NCBI GenBank assembly: GCA_041486955.1
Contig: JBGPML010000046.1
Coordinates: forward strand, 1 to 6,646
DNA length: 6,646 nucleotides
Source of the DNA: JBGPML01 sp041486955
GTDB lineage: Bacteria > Patescibacteriota > UBA1384 > 2-12-FULL-50-11 > DASWYB01
Direction: 5' to 3'
How positions within the stretch are numbered: the stretch's first letter is position 1; each line of letters opens with the position of its first letter. Under the pieces are notes generated by a model, which was given only the letters and a program-made list of their open reading frames with translations, had not been told where the DNA came from and did no database searches. The translations under genes were made by a program, and so were the position numbers. Shown here one piece after another: positions 1 to 4,597 of this stretch.

Positions 1-1
1 A

Positions 2-343
2 AATGTTTTAGGCACACTGCTCTTTTTGCTCGGTGTCTTCGGCTATATTTATCCAGATTGGCACAGCGTCCAATTCACGAATAATGAAAATTTATTTCAT
101 GTGTTAATGGGAGTCGGGGCAGTTTTTGGGGCTAATCTTTCTGCATCAAGCCGGAAAAATGCATTATTAATTTTGAGCTTGATATTACTCGCCATTGGAA
201 TTTACGGCTTTACGCTTAAACATCCTACTGATTTTCGTCTTAAAAATGTCACCGCCCAACTCGATTTAATTGATAATGTGATTCATGTATTGTTCGGGTT
301 GTCGTTCGCCTGGTTTTGGTTACAAAGTCGAGATAATAAATAA
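2..343 (+). CDS. DUF4383-like small membrane protein, 5' truncated by window edge
   Basis: The frame is open from the first complete codon, and the readable 113 residues begin NVLGTLLFLLGVFGY. An internal TTG at 26 is formally a start, but the hydrophobic stretch before it continues the first membrane helix, so the gene very probably begins outside the window. Three to four hydrophobic segments are visible: the N-terminal one, one around the NLFHVLMGVGAVFGAN stretch, one in LLILSLILLAIGIYGF, and a last one after DNVIHVLFGL. The pattern 'N-xLG-LFLLG', 'LFH-GxGA' and 'DNxxHxxxGL' is what I know from the DUF4383 membrane family, whose function is unknown. The stop (TAA) lies 15 nt before the VOC gene, so the two are probably co-transcribed. 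Family assignment is from recalled pattern only. Confidence 0.62.
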   Translation, partial: NVLGTLLFLLGVFGYIYPDWHSVQFTNNENLFHVLMGVGAVFGANLSASSRKNALLILSLILLAIGIYGFTLKHPTDFRLKNVTAQLDLIDNVIHVLFGLSFAWFWLQSRDNK

Positions 344-358
344 AAGAAAGGACATATC

Positions 359-736
359 ATGTTACTCTCCGATGCTCACGCCGCCACGATGATTCGAGTG
401 GTAGATTTAGACCGGGCCAAGAAATTCTATAATGAAACGTTAGGGTTGAAAGTTGTAGAAACTGGACCGAAAGAGGTGATATGTGAAGCTGGCGGCGGCT
501 CTACGATTGGTCTCTATCAAGGCGAACAATCTAAAGCCGAACATACGGTTGCCTGTTTTAATGTGCCAAACATCGAGGCGTCGATTAAAGAATTGGAAGC
601 CAACGGTGTAGTGTTTGATGATTATGATTTTCCTGATTTGAAAACAGTTAATCATGTTGCTATCGATGGGAACCGTAAAGCCGCTTGGTTTAAAGACCCT
701 GATGGGAATTATCTTGGTTTAAACCAAGTGATATAA
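359..736 (+). CDS. VOC superfamily (glyoxalase/bleomycin-resistance fold) protein
   Basis: A 125-residue single-module vicinal oxygen chelate protein, the usual size for one domain made of two beta-alpha-beta-beta-beta units. The first unit has VVDLDRAKKFYNETLGLKVV (residues 14-33). The second has HTVACFNVPNIEASIKELEANGV (from residue 62) and ends in the family signature WFKDPDGNYLGL (110-121). Two positions that usually bind the metal look substituted: Gly120 stands where DPDGN-xx-Glu normally supplies the last ligand, and Ala/Thr replaces the usual first-strand His. His62 is at the middle ligand position. A metal-dependent enzyme role is therefore doubtful, and a binding or sequestration role is possible. 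The start is supported by GAAAGGA at 346-352, 6 nt before the ATG. It follows the membrane protein closely; the substrate cannot be told from sequence. Confidence 0.9.
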   Translation: MLLSDAHAATMIRVVDLDRAKKFYNETLGLKVVETGPKEVICEAGGGSTIGLYQGEQSKAEHTVACFNVPNIEASIKELEANGVVFDDYDFPDLKTVNHVAIDGNRKAAWFKDPDGNYLGLNQVI

Positions 737-792
737 GGCAGTCAGCGTGGTATTGCTGAAAAGAATATAAAACACAAAAGATAAATCTTTTA

Positions 793-878
793 GTAGGGAC
801 AAGGGGACTACTTGCACCACAAGGGTATTACCCTATTCGCTGAGCGAATGGTGGCACGGAGCGTCCCCCTATCCCTAC
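793..878. repeat. REP/MITE-like imperfect foldback element (86 nt)
   Basis: The ends GTAGGGACAAGGGGAC (793-808) and GTCCCCCTATCCCTAC (863-878) are inverted repeats matching at 14 of 16 positions. Inside are two small hairpins: GGGT/ACCC (823-826 with 830-833) and a perfect ATTCGC-TGA-GCGAAT (835-849). CCAC (817-820) can also pair with GTGG (851-854), giving a branched fold. GTAGGG...CCCTAC ends are typical of dispersed REP-like or miniature transposable repeats. No transposase is present. Just upstream is a small AT palindrome, AAAAGATAAATCTTTT (776-791). I see no gene in 737-991 and no ordinary intrinsic terminator after the VOC gene, so this structure may be transcribed as its 3' UTR. Repeat status is inferred, because only one copy is in view. 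Confidence 0.55.
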
Positions 879-927
879 CGACCCAACCCCTGCACGCTTT
901 TCGAACAAAAACCGGATAGACAAAAGC

Positions 928-973
928 GTTCGGTATTTGTTCGGTTTGGCTATTGCTTGTTCGGGTTTTGTTC
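928..973. promoter_or_regulatory. Two LexA-type GTTC-N7-GTTC direct-repeat boxes
   Basis: GTTCGG occurs four times, at 928, 939, 959 and 970. This makes two identical arrangements: GTTC-GGTATTT-GTTC (928-942) and GTTC-GGGTTTT-GTTC (959-973). Their starts are 31 bp apart, close to three helical turns, so both would lie on the same face of the DNA. GTTC-N7-GTTC is the established LexA operator of Alphaproteobacteria, where it controls SOS genes including translesion polymerases. Here it precedes a Y-family polymerase; the second box falls in the spacer of the candidate promoter and the first lies just upstream of its -35. The pattern is seen directly; binding by LexA or another repressor is inferred. 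Confidence 0.6.
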
Positions 974-981
974 GGTAGATT
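953..981 (+). promoter_or_regulatory. Candidate promoter of the Y-family polymerase gene
   Basis: TTGCTT (953-958), a 17-bp spacer and TAGATT (976-981) form a weak sigma70-like promoter (3/6 and 4/6 matches). The spacer contains the second GTTC-N7-GTTC box almost entirely, a classic place for a repressor to exclude RNA polymerase. Predicted transcription would begin near 988, leaving only a few leader nucleotides before the ATG at 992. A weak promoter with a centred operator suits an inducible damage gene, but the hexamers alone would not be convincing. Confidence 0.4.
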
Positions 982-983
982 GT

Positions 984-1003
984 AGGGAGCTATGCAACTC
1001 CCT
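984..1003 (+). promoter_or_regulatory. Hairpin enclosing ribosome site and start codon of polymerase gene
   Basis: AGGGAG (984-989) is the only purine-rich ribosome-binding candidate before the ATG at 992, and it pairs perfectly with CTCCCT (998-1003), leaving an 8-nt loop that holds the start codon. Allowing a two-base bulge, GT (982-983) pairs with AC (1006-1007). The spacing from GGGAG to ATG is only 2 nt. An in-frame TAG at 983-985 rules out any upstream start. Transcripts starting before about 984 could have translation limited by this stem. Confidence 0.4.
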
Positions 1004-2227
1004 CTACCGCGCGACAATCAATATCTGTTTTTAGACATGAATGCCTTTTTTGCGTCATGTGAACAGCATCGTAATCCGGAATTACGAGGAAAGCCGGTTG
1101 GTGTAACACCAACACTGCATGCCAGTGGCTGTGTTATTGCGGCGTCATATGAAGCCAAACGTTTGGGCGTAACCACCGGCTGTCGAGTGGGAGATGCCCA
1201 AGCCCGCATACCGAACATTCATATTGTTAAATCGGATCATCGTTACTATGCCGAGGTTCATAGGCTGATTGCCAAGTTTTTATACGAAGAAGTCAGTCCC
1301 CATATGCAGCGATGGAGTATTGATGAATTCCTTATCCCACTGACACCGACAGAACAGTATAGTCCGAATGCACATGGCCTCGCTCGATTTATTAAGCAGA
1401 GGTTAGCTGAATTATTCAGCCCTATTTTACGTTGCTCAATTGGTATTGGCCCGAACACTTTTTTGGCCAAGTTGGGGACAGAAGTACAAAAACCAAACGG
1501 TCTCGTGATCATTCAATTGCACACACTTACAACGGCCTACCGAACGCTCAAACTCCGCGATATTCCCGGGATTAATTGGGGTATGAGTAACCGATTAAAT
1601 AGTATGGGGATTCGAACGCCTCTTGAATTTTATGCATTACCGAGAGAAATGCTTCATAACATGTTCGGGATTGGCGGCGATGCCTGGTGGCTCCGACTTC
1701 ATGGCTATCGCGTTGATGTCCGTGAATCACCGACTAAGAGTATAAGCCATTCCCATGTATTAGCACCGGCCTATCGCACCAAAGTCAAGGCGCGGAATGT
1801 CTTACATAAGCTCTGTTTTAAGGTCGTTGACCGCTTACGCGAAAAAAAACTCGCCGCCGCCAGGATTGCGGTGAGCATTCGGACTGAAACGGGTCGGTGG
1901 GGCGATCTGGTCACGCTCCGTCCAACCCAAAATGCCTTTACTCTCTTTCGCGCGATTGCCACACTCTATGATCGCGATTTTCCGGACAATGCACAACCCA
2001 AGCAAGTCTATGTCGTCGTTTGGGATTTGAGTCCGGATGTCGCCGGTACCTTGCCCTTATTTCCCGAAGATAGCCAAAAAGCCGAACGGTTGTTCCTCTC
2101 GTTGGATAGTATCAATGCCACTTTCGGTCGGTGGACGATTCTACCCGCCGATTTATTATTGGTGAAAGATTCGGCTCCGAATAGGATTGCGTTTCAAGTT
2201 CCTGACTACGAAATGGACTCGTTTTAG
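992..2227 (+). CDS. Y-family translesion DNA polymerase (DinB/UmuC-like)
   Basis: A 411-residue polymerase of normal DinB size, predicted to copy past damaged bases with low fidelity. The palm begins with YLFLDMNAFFASCEQ: Asp15 is the first catalytic carboxylate and Phe20 the steric gate against ribonucleotides. The second catalytic pair is Asp111-Glu112 in SIDEF. GCVIAASYEAKRLGV (46-60) is the fingers motif that contacts the incoming nucleotide, and CSIGIGPNTFLAKL (148-161) is the conserved palm/thumb stretch. The helix-hairpin-helix region is near 186-216 (DIPGINWGMSNRLNSMGI), and the little finger domain runs roughly from 246 to 348. GTLPLF (352-357) resembles a sliding-clamp binding motif. 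'DMN' and 'ASCE' recall UmuC, while the C-terminal layout is DinB-like. The ATG at 992 is the only upstream start that keeps the first catalytic Asp. Operator-like repeats upstream suggest damage control. No UmuD-like partner is in view. Confidence 0.93.
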   Translation: MQLPLPRDNQYLFLDMNAFFASCEQHRNPELRGKPVGVTPTLHASGCVIAASYEAKRLGVTTGCRVGDAQARIPNIHIVKSDHRYYAEVHRLIAKFLYEEVSPHMQRWSIDEFLIPLTPTEQYSPNAHGLARFIKQRLAELFSPILRCSIGIGPNTFLAKLGTEVQKPNGLVIIQLHTLTTAYRTLKLRDIPGINWGMSNRLNSMGIRTPLEFYALPREMLHNMFGIGGDAWWLRLHGYRVDVRESPTKSISHSHVLAPAYRTKVKARNVLHKLCFKVVDRLREKKLAAARIAVSIRTETGRWGDLVTLRPTQNAFTLFRAIATLYDRDFPDNAQPKQVYVVVWDLSPDVAGTLPLFPEDSQKAERLFLSLDSINATFGRWTILPADLLLVKDSAPNRIAFQVPDYEMDSF

Positions 2228-2347
2228 AACTTACTATGTTAGCGACTTTCGGCGTTAAAACCTGCGTGTCTCATTCGCCGTACGTCCAAGTACGACTCAT
2301 TTCGAGACTAGGTTTCGCCTTGAAATTCATCTAACATAGTAAGTTCT
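2226..2347. repeat. Symmetric 122-nt foldback with perfect 17-bp ends, MITE-like
   Basis: AGAACTTACTATGTTAG (2226-2242) is the exact reverse complement of 2331-2347. Pairing continues inward: GGCG (2251-2254) with CGCC (2316-2319), AAACCT (2258-2263) with AGGTTT (2310-2315), GTCTC (2268-2272) with GAGAC (2304-2308), and CGTAC (2279-2283) with GTACG (2290-2294) around a 6-nt apex. The apex centre and the outer-arm centre coincide at 2286.5, so the whole unit is one long hairpin. The polymerase stop codon TAG (2225-2227) uses the first two bases of the left arm. No U-run follows on either strand, so it is a poor intrinsic terminator. I see no obvious target-site duplication. Confidence 0.7.
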
Positions 2348-2360
2348 CTGTGATTTTAAG

Positions 2361-2409
2361 TAAGAAAAAGCCCGCTAACCGGAGAATTAGTTAAAGGTTG
2401 GCTAGCGGG
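2361..2409 (-). terminator. Intrinsic terminator of the 3-TM protein gene
   Basis: On the minus strand, CCCGCTA (complement of 2403-2409) pairs with TAGCGGG (complement of 2371-2377), with further ACC/GGT pairing inside across a small bulge. It is followed by CTTTTTCTTA (complement of 2361-2370). It lies directly downstream of the stop of the minus-strand gene at 2422. Confidence 0.8.
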
Positions 2410-2430
2410 GGTTCAGGAGGATTAGTTAAC
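2381..2430. repeat. Short direct repeat across the gene end and terminator loop
   Basis: GGAGAATTAGTTAAA (2381-2395) and GGAGGATTAGTTAAC (2416-2430) match at 13 of 15 positions, with starts 35 bp apart. The second copy includes the stop codon and last codons of the minus-strand gene at 2422-3033; the first forms the loop of its terminator. It may be a small local duplication. Confidence 0.45.
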
Positions 2431-3033
2431 GAGTCTCATATCCGTCGGTGCGACCGGATCGGTTTCGACGTTGTCAAGGTTAAACCCAGGGATGATCTGG
2501 ACTTTTGTACCAACTTCGGCGTATTGGAGGAGCGGTTTGGTCGGGGGAAGGAGCCGGACGCGGCCATCAGATAATCTGACGATGATCTGGGGTGGCAGGT
2601 CAAGTTCTTTGCTGTCGGTCGTTCCGCGCTGGACAATCATGCCCTGCGCCGGTACAGGGCTGAGCCAGCAACATTGTGTGCTGCCGTTCTCATCCACAAA
2701 CCACCGGCCATGCGGACATTGTCCTGAATAAATCAGTCTATGAAATCCCGCTGTGTTCGATATTCCAATGAACCATGCTGGGATCAAGGTAATCGCAATG
2801 AAAATGCACCCCATCACGGCATAGGCGTCTCCATCCCAAGGGTTGTAGTTCTCTTTATCCGACGGGTCGGGGATCATGATGGAAAAGAGCGAGCGACAAG
2901 CTGCCCCTCCCACAACAAGAATCGCGACCAACGTCCCAATCTCAAAGACACTTGGAGCCCAGAGCCGTCCGACGACATAAAGCACCATCTCCAAGACGAT
3001 TGCCACTAATAATAGCGGAAGTCCTGCGCGCAT
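2422..3033 (-). CDS. Unrecognised membrane protein, three N-terminal TM helices plus soluble C-terminal domain
   Basis: A 203-residue protein I do not recognise. The start at 3033 is chosen because the minus strand reads AAAGGAGACCCCATG, an excellent ribosome site; an upstream in-frame ATG at 3072 lacks one and would put polar residues before the first helix. Hydrophobic helices lie at about residues 4-22, 30-52 and 71-92, the first two separated by a short loop and the last two by an acidic DPSDKENYNPWDGD linker (56-69). The C-terminal half (about 100-203) is soluble and beta-rich, with Cys106, Cys121 and Cys122 near HGRWFVDENGS. The 150-185 stretch (IVRLSDGRVRLLPP ... GTKVQIIPG) could be a small barrel, loosely like the OB domain of NfeD proteins; this is a guess. 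The gene has its own promoter and terminator and is monocistronic. Confidence 0.75.
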   Translation of the reverse strand: MRAGLPLLLVAIVLEMVLYVVGRLWAPSVFEIGTLVAILVVGGAACRSLFSIMIPDPSDKENYNPWDGDAYAVMGCIFIAITLIPAWFIGISNTAGFHRLIYSGQCPHGRWFVDENGSTQCCWLSPVPAQGMIVQRGTTDSKELDLPPQIIVRLSDGRVRLLPPTKPLLQYAEVGTKVQIIPGFNLDNVETDPVAPTDMRLVN

Positions 3034-3089
3034 GGGGTCTCCTTTGACGGTCTGTCTCGACAATTCGAGCACTAGAAGTCGTTGGCCAG

Positions 3090-3118
3090 ATTATATACTG
3101 ATTAAAGATACATGACAA
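3090..3118 (-). promoter_or_regulatory. Strong sigma70-type promoter for the 3-TM protein gene
   Basis: Minus strand: TTGTCA (complement of 3113-3118), 17-bp spacer, TATAAT (complement of 3090-3095). This is 5/6 and 6/6 to consensus with ideal spacing. Transcription should start near 3083, giving a leader of about 50 nt. The -35 sits immediately beside the U-run of the preceding gene's terminator. Confidence 0.82.
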
Positions 3119-3119
3119 T

Positions 3120-3150
3120 AAAAAACACCCGCCGGGAAACTCACGGCGGG
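3120..3150 (-). terminator. Intrinsic terminator of the 123-residue protein gene
   Basis: CCCGCCG (3128-3134) and CGGCGGG (3144-3150) form a perfect 7-bp GC stem with a 9-nt loop. On the minus strand this is followed by TGTTTTTTATT, ending in six U residues. It lies about 30 nt past the stop of the minus-strand gene at 3182 and abuts the next gene's promoter. Confidence 0.85.
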
Positions 3151-3181
3151 ATTGGAAATAGTATCATCATTTTCCCTCTGT

Positions 3182-3553
3182 TCACTTGACGTTGCTGGAT
3201 GTGTCGAGTCGCTGTTTGACCTCTCTTGCCAGCTCGAGAATGTCATACACTTGGCCAACTCTGATTCTCCCGGGTCCTAAGAGTGTCTCTAGGTGTCCAG
3301 CGGCATCCAATTGACTCCCTTGGTTAACCCGTACAATGTGACAGATTGGATTGATACGGTGCCTTGAATCAACCACAACCTGTTTGTCCTCGAGCATCAT
3401 AAAGGCGCTGGCTTGAAAGACACTGTAGTCAATCCCAGTCCTTCGCGCTACCGCGTACCAAGTTGTCGCCGATGAATATAGCTCTGATACCGCAACAAAA
3501 AGTGCGGTAACAAGCTGAATTAGGGTAACCTCGACTTCTTCTGATTTTCTCAT
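3182..3553 (-). CDS. Unrecognised 123-residue protein, possible winged-helix fold
   Basis: I do not recognise this protein. It starts at an ATG preceded on the minus strand by GAGGAGGAACG, a near-perfect Shine-Dalgarno site 5 nt away, so the start is secure. Residues 9-25 (VTLIQLVTALFVAVSEL) are hydrophobic and could be one membrane helix or the first helix of a packed domain. WYAVARRTGIDYSVFQASAFMMLEDKQVVVDSRHRI (32-67), read in parts, looks like helix-turn-helix followed by a two-strand wing, so a DNA-binding role is possible but weakly supported. The C-terminal third (98-116) is a predicted amphipathic helix. Its promoter overlaps that of the divergent glycosylase gene, so if it does bind DNA it could affect that gene. 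It is monocistronic with its own terminator. Confidence 0.72.
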   Translation of the reverse strand: MRKSEEVEVTLIQLVTALFVAVSELYSSATTWYAVARRTGIDYSVFQASAFMMLEDKQVVVDSRHRINPICHIVRVNQGSQLDAAGHLETLLGPGRIRVGQVYDILELAREVKQRLDTSSNVK

Positions 3554-3593
3554 CGTTCCTCCTCGACACGATCAGAATCCTGAAGACGAAATT

Positions 3594-3622
3594 ATTATAG
3601 CGACTTTTATGAATTTGGTAAA
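3594..3622 (-). promoter_or_regulatory. Promoter of the 123-residue protein gene
   Basis: Minus strand: TTTACC (complement of 3617-3622, 4/6), 17-bp spacer, TATAAT (complement of 3594-3599, 6/6). Predicted start near 3587 gives a leader of about 34 nt containing the AGGAGG site. Its -35 overlaps the -35 of the divergent promoter at 3615-3644. Confidence 0.75.
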
Positions 3623-3644
3623 TACTGTCTTCTGTTGCTATGAT
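3615..3644 (+). promoter_or_regulatory. Promoter of the glycosylase gene, giving a leaderless transcript
   Basis: TTGGTA (3615-3620, 4/6), an 18-bp spacer and TATGAT (3639-3644, 5/6). Only AGCAGC separates the -10 from the ATG at 3651, so transcription would begin at or beside the A of the start codon. Four bases (3617-3620) are shared with the -35 of the divergent minus-strand promoter. Confidence 0.6.
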
Positions 3645-3650
3645 AGCAGC

Positions 3651-4235
3651 ATGGATAAAACCAAGGCCCTGAACGAAGTTTACGAAGAATTGAAAACGAA
3701 GCGGCTTTATGATGACGCTAAGTCGTTTGTGCCGGGGGAAGGAAGTCCTAATGCTGAGATTCTGTTTGTTGGCGAAGCCCCAGGACAGAAAGAAGATGAA
3801 CAAGGACGACCATTTGTGGGCGCGGCGGGTAAATTTTTAGCCGAAATGCTGGAAGGCATAGGCCTGAAACGGGAAGACGTTTTTATTACTAATATTGTGA
3901 AACAACGCCCGCCAAATAATCGAGATCCGTTGCCCGAAGAAATTGCCGCTCATTTTCCACTGCTTCAAAAACAGATCGAAATCATTAATCCTAAAATTAT
4001 TGTCATGCTTGGTCGTCATTCGATGAGCCAATTACTACCCAATGTTGGAACTATTTCCCAAGTGCACGGTCGGCCGTTCCGCCGAGCTGACGGTCGAGTC
4101 TATCTCCCGCTCTATCATCCGGCCGCGGCCCTCTATAATGCGGGACTGAAAGACACGTTGATATCTGATTTTCGAAAAATATCTTTGATTCTCAAAAAGC
4201 TCGATAAAGAACAAAAGGACTTGCCAAAGGAGTGA
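3651..4235 (+). CDS. udg: Family 4-like uracil-DNA glycosylase without Fe-S cysteines
   Basis: A 194-residue enzyme predicted to remove uracil, mostly from cytosine deamination, and so start base excision repair. Family 4 motifs are clear: GEAPGQKEDEQGRPFVGAAG (41-60) as the active-site motif, VFITNIVKQRPPNNRDP (77-93), a PKIIVMLG core strand (114-121), and HPAAALYN (156-163) as the DNA-intercalation motif. Known family 4 enzymes hold a 4Fe-4S cluster with four cysteines: an N-terminal CxxC, one in KCRPP and one shortly after. Here the N-terminus has no CxxC, Gln85 and His101 stand at the other two sites, and the whole protein has no cysteine. An ATG at 3609 in the same frame would add 14 residues, but it lies inside the promoter and has no ribosome site. 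The ATG at 3651 also lacks one, consistent with a leaderless mRNA. Function is otherwise expected to be kept. Confidence 0.92.
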   Translation: MDKTKALNEVYEELKTKRLYDDAKSFVPGEGSPNAEILFVGEAPGQKEDEQGRPFVGAAGKFLAEMLEGIGLKREDVFITNIVKQRPPNNRDPLPEEIAAHFPLLQKQIEIINPKIIVMLGRHSMSQLLPNVGTISQVHGRPFRRADGRVYLPLYHPAAALYNAGLKDTLISDFRKISLILKKLDKEQKDLPKE

Positions 4236-4249
4236 TCATAGAGTATACT
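4221..4249 (+). promoter_or_regulatory. Promoter inside the end of udg driving the 70-residue gene
   Basis: TTGCCA (4221-4226, 5/6), a 17-bp spacer and TATACT (4244-4249, 5/6). The -35 lies within the last codons of the glycosylase gene, whose stop is at 4235. Predicted start near 4256 gives a leader of about 46 nt. No terminator separates the two genes, so udg read-through also reaches the next gene. Confidence 0.72.
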
Positions 4250-4301
4250 TTTCCTACTGATGCAGGCTTAGAGAAGTACTTTCACTGACAGGGAGGTGGA
4301 G

Positions 4302-4514
4302 ATGAAGGTCTTCGGATATGCTGCAGTTATTGGGATGGTAGGTTTCTGTGGGTTGAATTTGAACGGTTTGATAGAGCGCTCCCCGATCGGGATGACGGAC
4401 CTCTGTCATAAGGGCGTAATTGCCTACCTTTGCTTCATGGCCATTTGTTTGATTTTGTTAGTAGGATTATACTTCAGGACTAATCCGACAACGACTGACC
4501 TATCTTCGCAGTAG
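4302..4514 (+). CDS. Unrecognised 70-residue two-helix membrane protein
   Basis: A short orphan I do not recognise. The ATG at 4302 is preferred to the GTG at 4296 two codons earlier, because GGGAGG (4291-4296) then becomes its ribosome site with a 5-nt gap. Two hydrophobic helices are visible, at about residues 4-24 (FGYAAVIGMVGFCGLNLNGL) and 39-57 (VIAYLCFMAICLILLVGLY), joined by a short loop with a DLCHK motif. Four cysteines (16, 35, 44, 49) are a high number for this size. The polar Thr-rich tail NPTTTDLSSQ follows the second helix. It has its own promoter and a strong terminator 17 nt past the stop, so it is a self-contained unit. Real coding is supported by the ribosome site and both flanking signals. 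Confidence 0.68.
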   Translation: MKVFGYAAVIGMVGFCGLNLNGLIERSPIGMTDLCHKGVIAYLCFMAICLILLVGLYFRTNPTTTDLSSQ

Positions 4515-4530
4515 AACGATTTCTCCCACA

Positions 4531-4557
4531 GGGAGGGCCCTTCGGGCCCTCCCTTTT
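4531..4557 (+). terminator. Intrinsic terminator of the 70-residue gene
   Basis: GGGAGGGCCC (4531-4540) pairs perfectly with GGGCCCTCCC (4544-4553) around a TTC loop and is followed by TTTT (4554-4557). The 10-bp GC-only stem is very strong although the U-run is short. Only the plus strand has a T-run after the stem. Confidence 0.88.
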
Positions 4558-4584
4558 GAATTGTCAAAAATGATGTGATACATA
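4556..4584 (+). promoter_or_regulatory. Weak extended -10 promoter for the 72-residue gene
   Basis: TTGAAT (4556-4561, 4/6), a 17-bp spacer and TACATA (4579-4584), with TG at 4576-4577 making an extended -10. The hexamer match is poor (3/6), but the terminator just upstream means some promoter must lie in 4554-4597. Predicted start is near 4591. Confidence 0.33.
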
Positions 4585-4597
4585 AAAATAAGGAACT

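Noticed and set aside
895..975. Gram-positive LexA box (GAAC-N4-GTTC)
   Set aside because: CGAAC at 902-906 has no GTTC at the right distance; only the direct-repeat form is present.
808..1017. Minus-strand open frame of 69 codons upstream of the polymerase
   Set aside because: It runs through the foldback and operator region and has no ribosome site or protein-like pattern.
2740..3009. Plus-strand open frame of 89 codons
   Set aside because: It is antisense to the three-helix membrane protein, which has promoter, ribosome site and terminator; the plus frame is a low-complexity polar shadow.
3033..3072. Longer start for the three-helix protein (ATG at 3072)
   Set aside because: It lacks a ribosome site, while the ATG at 3033 has GGAG at ideal distance and puts the membrane helix at the N-terminus.
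3609..3650. In-frame upstream ATG extending the glycosylase by 14 residues, containing Cys-Cys
   Set aside because: It lies within the promoter, has no ribosome site, and the two adjacent cysteines are not the CxxC needed for the Fe-S cluster.
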